A stretch of DNA of 6,656 bases from the NCBI GenBank assembly GCA_019421525.1, contig JAHZFC010000007.1, forward strand, positions 23,557-30,212. Direction: 5' to 3'. Below are positions 1 to 5,628 of the stretch, one piece after another (the first letter of the stretch is position 1; every line of letters begins with the position of its first letter). The DNA is from Clostridiales bacterium. Lineage in GTDB: Bacteria > Bacillota > Clostridia > Oscillospirales > Oscillospiraceae. The notes below the pieces were generated by a model. It was not told the DNA's origin. It ran no database searches and was given only the letters and a program-made list of their open reading frames with translations. Made by a program: the position numbers and the translations under genes.

Positions 1-324
1 GGAGAGCGCCTGGTGGAGACCGATTATTTCCAGGAGACCACCCGGCATTTTTATCTGAACATCCACGACAGCTGGGATATCTTCCGCCGGGAGACGGAGC
101 TGGACTGGACCGTGGTGGTGCCCGCCGCCCGGATGCAGGTCCACATGGCCTCCCGCGGTGGGCGCTACCGCACCCGCACGGATGAATATCTGGTGACCAC
201 CGATGAGGCGTCCCGCCAATATTTCGAGGTGAGCCAGATCTCCTACGCCGACTGCGCCTGCGCCATGTGGGACGAGGTGGAGCAGCACCGCCACAGCGGG
301 TGCTTCGTCACGGTGGGCTACTGA
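1..324 (+). CDS. NAD(P)-binding oxidoreductase, C-terminal part (YwnB / NADH-flavin reductase-like)
   Basis: The frame is open from the first base and ends at TGA 322-324, so this is the last 107 residues of a gene that begins outside the window. The GTG at 13 is in frame but has no ribosome binding site, so I treat it as internal. The visible part resembles the C-terminal half of atypical short-chain dehydrogenase/reductases of the COG2910 / YwnB type. It has an LDWTVVVPAA stretch (the family's 'W-T-x-x-x-P-A' strand after the Rossmann core), a basic GGRYRTRTDEYL loop, and an ISYADCACAMWDEVEQ helix matching the family's 'ISYxDxAxAMxDE' segment. The protein ends in a short strand, FVTVGY. Members are about 200-220 residues, bind NAD(P)H and are cytoplasmic; substrates are mostly unknown. 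The N-terminal dinucleotide-binding glycine motif is not in view, so the call rests on the C-terminal pattern alone. No link to the genes that follow is evident. Confidence 0.62.
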   Translation, partial: GERLVETDYFQETTRHFYLNIHDSWDIFRRETELDWTVVVPAARMQVHMASRGGRYRTRTDEYLVTTDEASRQYFEVSQISYADCACAMWDEVEQHRHSGCFVTVGY

Positions 325-348
325 GGGCCGGCCGCTGAAAAATGCTCC

Positions 349-388
349 CCCATGAGGGCCGGGCGTTGTCATGGGCAGATCGGCCCGG
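349..388 (+). other. Two interleaved inverted repeats after the oxidoreductase gene
   Basis: CCCATGA (349-355) can pair with TCATGGG (369-375), and CCGGGC (359-364) can pair with GCCCGG (383-388). The two stems interleave, so they would either compete or form an H-type pseudoknot. The second stem is followed by TGTTTTGG, a weak U-run, so it could be a poor terminator of the upstream gene. It lies just before the dinB promoter. The complementarity is seen directly; any function is inference. Confidence 0.3.
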
Positions 389-406
389 TGTTTTGGAGAT
401 GAATAT

Positions 407-420
407 AGAACGGATGTTTG
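407..420. promoter_or_regulatory. LexA-like SOS operator of the dinB-type gene
   Basis: The 14-base site AGAACGGATGTTTG has the core GAAC-N4-GTTT. It matches the Bacillus-type LexA box consensus CGAACRNRYGTTYC at all positions except the first and last. Its last three bases are the first three of the TTGACA -35 element (418-423), the expected place for a repressor that blocks RNA polymerase. Y-family polymerase genes are classic SOS targets, so position and gene identity support each other. No lexA gene is in the window. Confidence 0.66.
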
Positions 421-446
421 ACATCTGCTCCCTCCTGTGCTATGCT
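418..446 (+). promoter_or_regulatory. Sigma-A-type promoter of the dinB-type gene
   Basis: A perfect TTGACA -35 (418-423), a 17-base spacer and a TATGCT -10 (441-446) are present. The TG at 438-439 makes this an extended -10 (TGnTATGCT), which can compensate for the 4/6 hexamer. Transcription would begin near 452-454, giving a 5' leader of about 45 bases. An 8-bp inverted repeat, CTCCTGTG (432-439) with CACAGGAG (450-457), flanks the -10 and could be a second operator. Confidence 0.72.
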
Positions 447-463
447 GGACACAGGAGCATGCG

Positions 464-480
464 CGCGCCCGCAGGGCGCG
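464..480 (+). promoter_or_regulatory. GC-rich leader hairpin next to the dinB ribosome binding site
   Basis: CGCGCCC (464-470) and GGGCGCG (474-480) form a 7-bp all-GC stem with a GCA loop in the predicted 5' leader. It ends right before the purine-rich ribosome binding site AAGGGGGG (483-490), which lies 6 bases from the ATG at 497. Such a stable stem could affect translation start or mRNA stability. The pairing is seen; the role is inference. Confidence 0.4.
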
Positions 481-496
481 GAAAGGGGGGTGCGGG

Positions 497-1720
497 ATGG
501 ACCGGGTGATCTTCCACTGTGACTGCAACGGGTTTTACGCCTCGGTGGAGCTGCTGGACCACCCGGAGCTCCGGGACAGACCGGTGGCGGTGTGCGGCGA
601 CCCCAGGAGCCGCCACGGTATCATCCTGGCCAAAAACGAGCCGGCCAAGGCCTTTGGCGTCAAGACCGCCGAGACCATCTGGCAGGCCCGGAAAAAGTGC
701 CCGGACCTGGTGCTGCTGCCCGCCCACCACGACAAATACCGGGCCATGTCCAGGCGGGTCAACGCCCTGTACGAGCGGTACACCGACCTGGTGGAGCCCT
801 TCGGCATCGACGAGAGCTGGCTGGACGTGACGGGCACCCTCCATCTGTTCGGGGGGGACCCGGTGGCCCTGGCCGACCGGATCCGGGGGGAGGTGCGGCG
901 GGAGCTGGGGGTGACCATCTCGGTGGGGGTGTCCTTCAACAAGATCTTCGCCAAGCTGGGCAGCGACTATAAAAAGCCGGACGCCACCACCCTCATCACG
1001 GAGGAGGATCTCCAGGCCATCGTCTGGCCCCTGCCGGTGACCGACCTGCTGTATGTGGGCCGGGCGGCGGCCCGGACGCTGGAGCGCTACGGGGTGCGCA
1101 CCATCGGCCAGCTGGCCGCCTTTGACCGCCAGGCCCTGACCGCCCTGCTGGGCAAGCAGGGGGGCCAGCTGTGGAACTACGCCAACGGCCTGGAGAACAG
1201 CCCGGTGGCCCCGGCGGGGCAGTACACGCCCCCCAAGTCGGTGGGCAACGGGGAGACCTTTCCCCGCGACCTCATCACCCGGGAGGAGGTGCACCGGGGG
1301 GTGGCCCTGCTGGCTGACCAGGTGGCTGTCCGCCTGCGGCGGCACCGAATGAAGGCCGCCACCCTCCAGGTGACCATCCGGGCCCCTGATTTCAAAGACA
1401 TCTGCCGTCAGCGGCCTCTGCCCGCCCCCACCTGCACGGCCCGGGAACTGACGCGGGCGGCGATGGACATCCTGGAGCACAGCTGGAAGGCGGGCGCGCC
1501 CATCCGGGCCATCACTCTCACCGCCCAGAACCTCATCCCCGAGGAGGAGGCCGCCGAGCAGCTGGGCCTGTTCGCCCCGGATGAGCCAAAGCGCCGGGAC
1601 AGGGCGGAGAAGCTGGAACGGGTGGTGGACCAGCTGCGGGAGAAGTACGGTCATGACGCGGTGACCTCCGCCGCGCTGGCCACGCCGCCGGAGCCGGAGG
1701 AGGACGACGTGCCCTTTTGA
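497..1720 (+). CDS. dinB: Y-family translesion DNA polymerase (DNA polymerase IV/V-like, ImpB/MucB/SamB family)
   Basis: This 407-residue protein is an error-prone polymerase that copies past damaged template bases. The palm begins with DCNGFYASVE (catalytic D9, likely steric-gate Y14). The second catalytic motif is FGIDESWLDVT (D105, E106). GVSFNKIFAKLGSDYKKP (144-161) is the family's conserved region after it. Helix-hairpin-helix-like thumb and little-finger regions follow. QLGLF (355-359) is an exact consensus beta-clamp binding pentapeptide. The Asn at 11 and the GIDE (rather than SIDE) motif place it nearer the UmuC-like Firmicutes group than E. coli DinB, so the symbol is loose. An in-frame ATG at 437 would add 20 residues, but it lies inside the promoter. 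The ATG at 497 has a ribosome binding site and starts the protein at the conserved palm strand. The gene is monocistronic, apparently LexA-controlled, and ends at a terminator. Oddly, the protein ends in the acidic EEDDVPF, like an SSB tail. Confidence 0.95.
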   Translation: MDRVIFHCDCNGFYASVELLDHPELRDRPVAVCGDPRSRHGIILAKNEPAKAFGVKTAETIWQARKKCPDLVLLPAHHDKYRAMSRRVNALYERYTDLVEPFGIDESWLDVTGTLHLFGGDPVALADRIRGEVRRELGVTISVGVSFNKIFAKLGSDYKKPDATTLITEEDLQAIVWPLPVTDLLYVGRAAARTLERYGVRTIGQLAAFDRQALTALLGKQGGQLWNYANGLENSPVAPAGQYTPPKSVGNGETFPRDLITREEVHRGVALLADQVAVRLRRHRMKAATLQVTIRAPDFKDICRQRPLPAPTCTARELTRAAMDILEHSWKAGAPIRAITLTAQNLIPEEEAAEQLGLFAPDEPKRRDRAEKLERVVDQLREKYGHDAVTSAALATPPEPEEDDVPF

Positions 1721-1764
1721 CAGGGGAAGGGCCCGCTGTGAAATGGCTTTTCCAGGACATGAGT

Positions 1765-1811
1765 AAAAATCGCGGAGAATTGCCGTGAAGGCGATCCTCC
1801 GCAATTTTTTT
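1765..1811. terminator. Bidirectional intrinsic terminator between convergent units
   Basis: The hairpin has an outer stem GCGGAG (1772-1777) / CTCCGC (1797-1802) and an inner stem ATTGCC (1779-1784) / GGCGAT (1790-1795, one G-U pair), separated by one mismatch, with a GTGAA loop. Seven T follow on the plus strand (1805-1811). Five A precede it (1765-1769), giving a U-run on the minus strand as well. It lies 44 bases after the polymerase stop and downstream of the minus-strand operon, so it can end both transcripts. Confidence 0.88.
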
Positions 1812-1930
1812 AGAACGTTATCATCAAGCCGGACAACACCCGGCGGCAGGACCTTCCAATGGGCTGCTGTGGAAGCGGACATCTCCGCCCAGGGCGGCCT
1901 GCTCGTATGTGCGGCCCTGCGGCGGGCGCT
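1812..1930. other. Probable 3' untranslated region of the minus-strand operon, no gene seen
   Basis: Between the shared terminator and the stop of the small minus-strand ORF I see no supported gene. Frames on both strands are open for short distances, as expected at this GC content, but lack ribosome binding sites and family resemblance. A small CCGCC-CAG-GGCGG hairpin lies around 1886-1898. Confidence 0.4.
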
Positions 1931-2047
1931 CTACGCGGTGAGCAGGGCGATCTCCGCCTCTGCCTCTCCCCGGGTGTCCGCGGAAAAGCAGAACACGCCG
2001 TCCAGATAGACCTCCACATGGCCTCTCACAAATTCCAGTTCATACAT
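1931..2047 (-). CDS. Small protein of unknown function, about 38 residues
   Basis: This is a short minus-strand ORF ending in TAG (1933-1931). The favoured ATG at 2047 has GGAAAGGA (2065-2058) upstream with a 10-base gap. The protein starts MYELEFVRGHVEVYLDG and ends in an acidic Ala/Glu-rich helix (residues 25-38). The pattern suggests two beta strands (YELEFVRG, HVEVYLDGVFCFSA) and one helix (TRGEAEAEIALLT), a compact and plausible fold. An in-frame ATG at 2104 would give 57 residues, but it has no ribosome binding site. No signal peptide or membrane segment is visible. It begins 95 bases after the DUF3842 stop on the same strand, with no terminator between, so it is probably the last cistron before the shared terminator. 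I do not recognise a named family; it loosely recalls short uncharacterised clostridial proteins, from memory only. Confidence 0.5.
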   Translation of the reverse strand: MYELEFVRGHVEVYLDGVFCFSADTRGEAEAEIALLTA

Positions 2048-2142
2048 GCCGGACACATCCTTTCCTGTTATCGTGCCTTTATGATACAGGATGAAGTGTC
2101 CCATAATATGGACTTTTATGGCGCAGGCCGGAGGGAAGCTTC

Positions 2143-2574
2143 TCAGCGGCCGCCGCCCTCTGCCAGCTGGGTGAGGGAGCGGACGGCGCTCTGGATGAGG
2201 GCGCCGGTGCTCAGCTCGGGCACCCCGGCCACGATGTTGTCACAGTGGCTGAAGGGGATGAGCACCCGCTTGGCCGTGCTTTGTCCCACGGCGGCGGCCA
2301 TGGCGGGGGTGACCTCCCCGGCCATGGCGTCGGCGATGACGATGCCCAGAGGGCCCACGATGATGTCTGCCGTCCGGCAGGCCACCACCACGGCGTTCTC
2401 CCCGGTGGCGGCCCGGTGGGGCCCGGCCTTGAGCATGGCGGAGGTGGCCGCGGAGTTGGTGCCCACGGCGGTGACGGCGGCGTCGGGCAGGGCCTGGCGG
2501 ACGGCGGCCACCAGCTGCCGACCCACGCCGCCCCCCTGGGCGTCGATGACAAGGATCTGGATGGGATCGTGCAT
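2143..2574 (-). CDS. DUF3842 family protein
   Basis: This 143-residue protein has the layout of DUF3842, a clostridial family of unknown function. It has an N-terminal strand and glycine-rich loop, ILVIDAQGGGVG (7-18), reminiscent of a nucleotide-binding turn. Conserved blocks follow: GTNSAATSAMLKAG (38-51), ATGENAVVVACRTADIIVGP (56-75) and GEVTPAMAAAVG (86-97), then KRVLIPFSHCDNIVAGV (102-118). These match the family from memory. The frame runs further upstream, but the ATG at 2574 has a strong AAAGGGGGA site (2590-2582) 7 bases away and starts the protein at the first conserved strand. The ribosome binding site sits in the 17-base gap after the YhaN-like gene's stop, so the two are co-transcribed. 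No signal peptide or membrane segment is seen, so it is probably cytoplasmic. The loop suggests a Rossmann-like fold, but no ligand can be assigned. Confidence 0.88.
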   Translation of the reverse strand: MHDPIQILVIDAQGGGVGRQLVAAVRQALPDAAVTAVGTNSAATSAMLKAGPHRAATGENAVVVACRTADIIVGPLGIVIADAMAGEVTPAMAAAVGQSTAKRVLIPFSHCDNIVAGVPELSTGALIQSAVRSLTQLAEGGGR

Positions 2575-2591
2575 AGTCGAGTCCCCCTTTC

Positions 2592-4550
2592 TCAGGTTTG
2601 GTCCTCCCCGCCCAGGGTGAGGGCGGGGACATGGTGGGCCAGGGCCCACTCGCCCTCCCGGCGGTGGCAGGAGAAGAGGAGGATCTGCCGCTCCTGCCCC
2701 AGCTGCTGGAGGTAGCCCAGGGCCAGGTCCAGCCGCTGGTCGTCGAAATTGGCCAGGGCGTCGTCCAGCACCAGGGGCGCGCCGGGCAGGGTGAGCCGGC
2801 AGATGGCCAGCCGGAGGGCCAGATAGAGCTGGTCCAGCGTCCCGGCGGACAGGTACAGGGCGGAGCGGGGCAGATCGTCCCCCGCCCCAGCCTGGGCGGA
2901 GAAGTCCCGGCTCAGGGTGAGGTGCTGGTACCGCCCTCCGGTGAGGGCGGACAGGATGCGGGCCGCCTCCTGGTTGAGGGCGGGGGAGAAGCGCTGGCGC
3001 AGCTCGTCATTGGCGCTGGAAAGGGCCTTCATGGCGATGTCCAGGGCGTCGTATTCCTCCAGCCGGGCCTGGCGCTGCTCGTCCAGCTCAGAGACCCGGG
3101 CCTCCAGCCGCTCCCCGTCCCCCAGCTGCTCCAGGCGGCCCTGGGCCTGGGCCAGGGCCTGCCGCCGCCGGGCGATCTCCCCCTCCACGGCGGCCAGCCG
3201 GGCGGCGGTGTCGGCGCGGGAGCGGGCGGGAGGGGTCAAAAACTCCAAAGTGTCAAAGGCCCGCCCACCCTGGGCGGCCAGGTCGTCCACCCGCTGGCCG
3301 GCGTGGCGCAGCTCCAGCTCCAGCCGCTCCCGCCGGGCCAGGTAGTCGGCGTGGGCCTGGGCCTGGCCCGCCCAGTCCTCCTGTTCAGGCAGGTCGGGCA
3401 GCTCCAGGCCGTCCAGCCTGCGCTGGGCGTCCATCACCGTGCGGTTGCGCCACAGGAATGCGACAAAGGCGGCGATGAGGAAATAGAGGCAGACCTCAGG
3501 GGGTATCTGGGTCACCAGGCCCACCCCGCCCAGCACGCCGATGATGATGCCGGCCACAGCCAGCACGGCGGCCAGGATGACGGCGAAGCGGGCCTTTTTG
3601 CGGCTGCCCGCCTGGAGGGTGTCCCGCTGCTCCTGGATTTTTTCGCGCGCATCCACCGCCGCCTGGTACTGCTCCTGTTCCTGCTGGGCCCAGTCCCGGG
3701 CCTCCTGGGCGGTCCAGCCGTCCATCTCCGGGTCGGGGGGCGTGAGGCCGTCCAGGACGGCCTGGGCCGCCTCCCGGTCGGCCAGGGCCTGGCCGTACCG
3801 GCGGTTCAAGTCATGCTTGTCGATGCGCTCCCAAAGGGCCAGGTCCCCCTTCAGGTCCTGCTGTTCTTCCAGCAGGGCGGTCAGCCGCTCCTGGTCCGCC
3901 TGGGCCTGGGCGCGGATGCCCTCCATGTCCCGGAGGGACTGCTCCACCTGGGCCAGCTCCCCCTCCAGCTCGGGCAGCAGGCCGTTGGAGCGGTTGGCCC
4001 GGCGGCGGTTGCGCCAGTCCTTCAGCGTGCGCTCCACCGTGGAGTAGGACACGTCCTCCTGCCCCGAGGTGGCCAGGGCGGCGACGCGGGCCTCCAGCTC
4101 CCCGTTGGGGGTGACGGCAGTGCTCCCCTGGCCCACAAAGGCGGAGCGGAGGTACACCTCCCGCCCGGCTCCGATGAGCGTTTCCCCCACATTGGCGGCG
4201 GTGAGGCCGGGCACCGGGTCCCCCGAGGCGGTGTATACCGCCTCAAAGCCGCCGAAGGGGCTGCCCTTGGCGGCAAAGCGGCGCACCGTGATGTCCTGCC
4301 CCTCCCACTCCAGCTGGAGCTCCCCGGACATAGGGGCCCCCGACCAGGGCTGGTAACGGTTCTTGTCCGCCAGGTGGCCGGTCTTGTCCCGCTCCTTGGT
4401 GTCGATGCCGTAGAGCATGGCCTTGAGAAAGCCCGCCCAGGTGGACTTGCCCCCCTCGTTGGGGGCGGTGACGACGGTGAGCCCGTCGCCGGGGGTGAGG
4501 ACGGCGTGATCCAGGGCGCCGAAGGTGGCGGTCATTTTCTTGATCCTCAT
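2592..4550 (-). CDS. yhaN: YhaN-like (SbcC/Rad50-related) AAA/ABC ATPase with membrane hairpin
   Basis: This 652-residue SMC/Rad50-type ATPase has Walker A PNEGGKST (30-37), a Q-loop Gln at 141, signature LSAGTLDQLYLALRLA (567-582), Walker B LVLDD (593-597), D-loop ANFDDQR (600-606) and H-loop His 629. The heads are joined by two Glu/Gln/Arg-rich coiled-coil arms (about 190-315 and 370-510). Between the arms there is no CxxC zinc hook. Instead, two hydrophobic segments (about 321-346 and 352-367) are flanked by SRKK and RNR, predicting a membrane hairpin with both arms in the cytoplasm. It matches COG4717 (YhaN) and is shorter than many YhaN/SbcC proteins. In Rad50-like complexes ATP binding gates a partner nuclease, here the YhaO-like product. 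The ATG at 4550 overlaps that gene's stop as ATGA, so translation is probably coupled; GGAGG (4565-4561) lies 10 bases upstream. The substrate is unproven. Confidence 0.9.
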   Translation of the reverse strand: MRIKKMTATFGALDHAVLTPGDGLTVVTAPNEGGKSTWAGFLKAMLYGIDTKERDKTGHLADKNRYQPWSGAPMSGELQLEWEGQDITVRRFAAKGSPFGGFEAVYTASGDPVPGLTAANVGETLIGAGREVYLRSAFVGQGSTAVTPNGELEARVAALATSGQEDVSYSTVERTLKDWRNRRRANRSNGLLPELEGELAQVEQSLRDMEGIRAQAQADQERLTALLEEQQDLKGDLALWERIDKHDLNRRYGQALADREAAQAVLDGLTPPDPEMDGWTAQEARDWAQQEQEQYQAAVDAREKIQEQRDTLQAGSRKKARFAVILAAVLAVAGIIIGVLGGVGLVTQIPPEVCLYFLIAAFVAFLWRNRTVMDAQRRLDGLELPDLPEQEDWAGQAQAHADYLARRERLELELRHAGQRVDDLAAQGGRAFDTLEFLTPPARSRADTAARLAAVEGEIARRRQALAQAQGRLEQLGDGERLEARVSELDEQRQARLEEYDALDIAMKALSSANDELRQRFSPALNQEAARILSALTGGRYQHLTLSRDFSAQAGAGDDLPRSALYLSAGTLDQLYLALRLAICRLTLPGAPLVLDDALANFDDQRLDLALGYLQQLGQERQILLFSCHRREGEWALAHHVPALTLGGEDQT

Positions 4551-5620
4551 GGGCGGATATCCTCCCCTCCCTCCAAAGCGGCCAGGCCGAACCGGGTGGC
4601 CAGCAGCAGCCGGGGCCGCTCCTCCTCGCCCGCCTCGTCCAGCATGGCGCGCATCCGGCGCAGGAACAGCCCGGTGAGGCTGTCCTCCCCGCTCCGCTCC
4701 CACAGGTCATGGGGCAGGGTGGTCTCGTCCCGGAGCTCCAGGTAAAAATAGTGTGGGGCCGCCTGCCGGGTCAGGGCGTCCAGGTCCAGGGGCCGTTCGC
4801 TCTCCCCGGTGAGGCGCAGGCGCACCAGGTCGGGGGAGGGGGGGACGGGCAGGGCGGAGCCAAAGTCATGGATGTCCACCGTTTCGATGCGGTACTGCCG
4901 CTGGCAGGTGGGGCAGGAACGGGCGGAGACGTTTTCCCCGTCCACAGTGACCAGCAGCGCGCCCTTTTTCCCCAGCTCGTCAAAGCCCCGGCCCTCCGGA
5001 CAGCCGGGGTAGGCCCAGGCCACATCTCCCGCCCGCTGGAGGCCGGAGCAGGCGTGGATGTGCCCCAGGGCCACATAGGCCGCCCCGCAGCCGGACAGGG
5101 AGGCGGCGGAGATGGGGGCGTACCAGCCCCCCTGGGCCACCTCCCCGTGGGCGCACACCAGATGGAGCATTCCGTCCGCCGGGGCGGTGAAGCCGGATAG
5201 GGGGTCGTCCTCCCGCCGGGGGGCGGTGAAGGCGCAGCCGTGGACCACACAGCCCAGCCCGGGCAGCTCCACAGCCTCCAGGGCGGGAGCTGTAAAGATA
5301 TGTACGTTGCCGGGCCAGATGTCCCTGGCATAGGGGGACTGGGGGGAGAGATAGTCGTGGTTGCCCGGGGCGATGAACACGGGGACGGCCATGTCCCCCA
5401 GGGCCCTGGCCAGGGCGTCCACCGTCTCGGGGTAGACCCGCTCTCCGTCAAACAGGTCGCCGGGGAGGAGCACCAGGTCCGCCCCCTCCTCCCGGACCAG
5501 CCGGGCGAGCCTGGCGGGGAGCTGGCGCAGCTCCCGGCGGCGCTGGGCGGCCTGGTCCGCCGTCAGGCCGGAGAAGGGGGAGTCCAGGTGGAAGTCCGCG
5601 GCGTGGAGGATCTTCAGCAT
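4547..5620 (-). CDS. yhaO: YhaO-like (SbcD/Mre11-related) metallophosphoesterase, putative DNA repair nuclease
   Basis: This 357-residue calcineurin-like phosphoesterase has every metal-binding motif: DFH (D9, H11), PGDLFDG (D55), PGNHDY (N87, H88), AHGE (H158) and GHIH (H187, H189). Mre11/SbcD relatives use two Mn ions to cut DNA ends and hairpins when bound to a Rad50/SbcC-type ATPase, and the next gene encodes one. The C-terminal part (about 260-357) is a likely capping/ATPase-docking region. It contains CPTC (236-239) just after the catalytic domain, an unexplained pair. The frame extends to a GTG at 5632 that would overlap the ymdB stop. I prefer the ATG at 5620: it starts the protein directly at the first strand (LKILHAADFH) and has GAGGA (5630-5626) 5 bases upstream. 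It lies 8 bases after the ymdB stop and overlaps yhaN by 4 bases. Cleavage specificity cannot be read from sequence. Confidence 0.9.
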   Translation of the reverse strand: MLKILHAADFHLDSPFSGLTADQAAQRRRELRQLPARLARLVREEGADLVLLPGDLFDGERVYPETVDALARALGDMAVPVFIAPGNHDYLSPQSPYARDIWPGNVHIFTAPALEAVELPGLGCVVHGCAFTAPRREDDPLSGFTAPADGMLHLVCAHGEVAQGGWYAPISAASLSGCGAAYVALGHIHACSGLQRAGDVAWAYPGCPEGRGFDELGKKGALLVTVDGENVSARSCPTCQRQYRIETVDIHDFGSALPVPPSPDLVRLRLTGESERPLDLDALTRQAAPHYFYLELRDETTLPHDLWERSGEDSLTGLFLRRMRAMLDEAGEEERPRLLLATRFGLAALEGGEDIRP

Positions 5621-5628
5621 AGGCGTCC

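Noticed and set aside
437..496. Upstream ATG that would lengthen the polymerase by 20 residues
   Set aside because: It lies within the promoter spacer, upstream of the predicted transcription start, and encodes an Arg/Ala-rich stretch unlike the family.
440..1882. 480-codon open frame on the minus strand antiparallel to the polymerase gene
   Set aside because: It is a shadow frame: low-complexity Arg/Gly/Pro/His content, no ribosome binding site, no family resemblance. The plus-strand polymerase has every catalytic motif.
1810..2019. 69-codon minus-strand frame between the small ORF and the terminator
   Set aside because: It has a low-complexity Arg/Pro product and no ribosome binding site, overlaps the better-supported small ORF in another frame, and runs to the edge of the terminator.
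2598..4745. 715-codon open frame on the plus strand across the YhaN-like gene
   Set aside because: The long opening is caused by high GC codon use on the other strand. Its product is Gly/Gln/Val-rich low complexity, while the minus strand encodes all the ATPase motifs.
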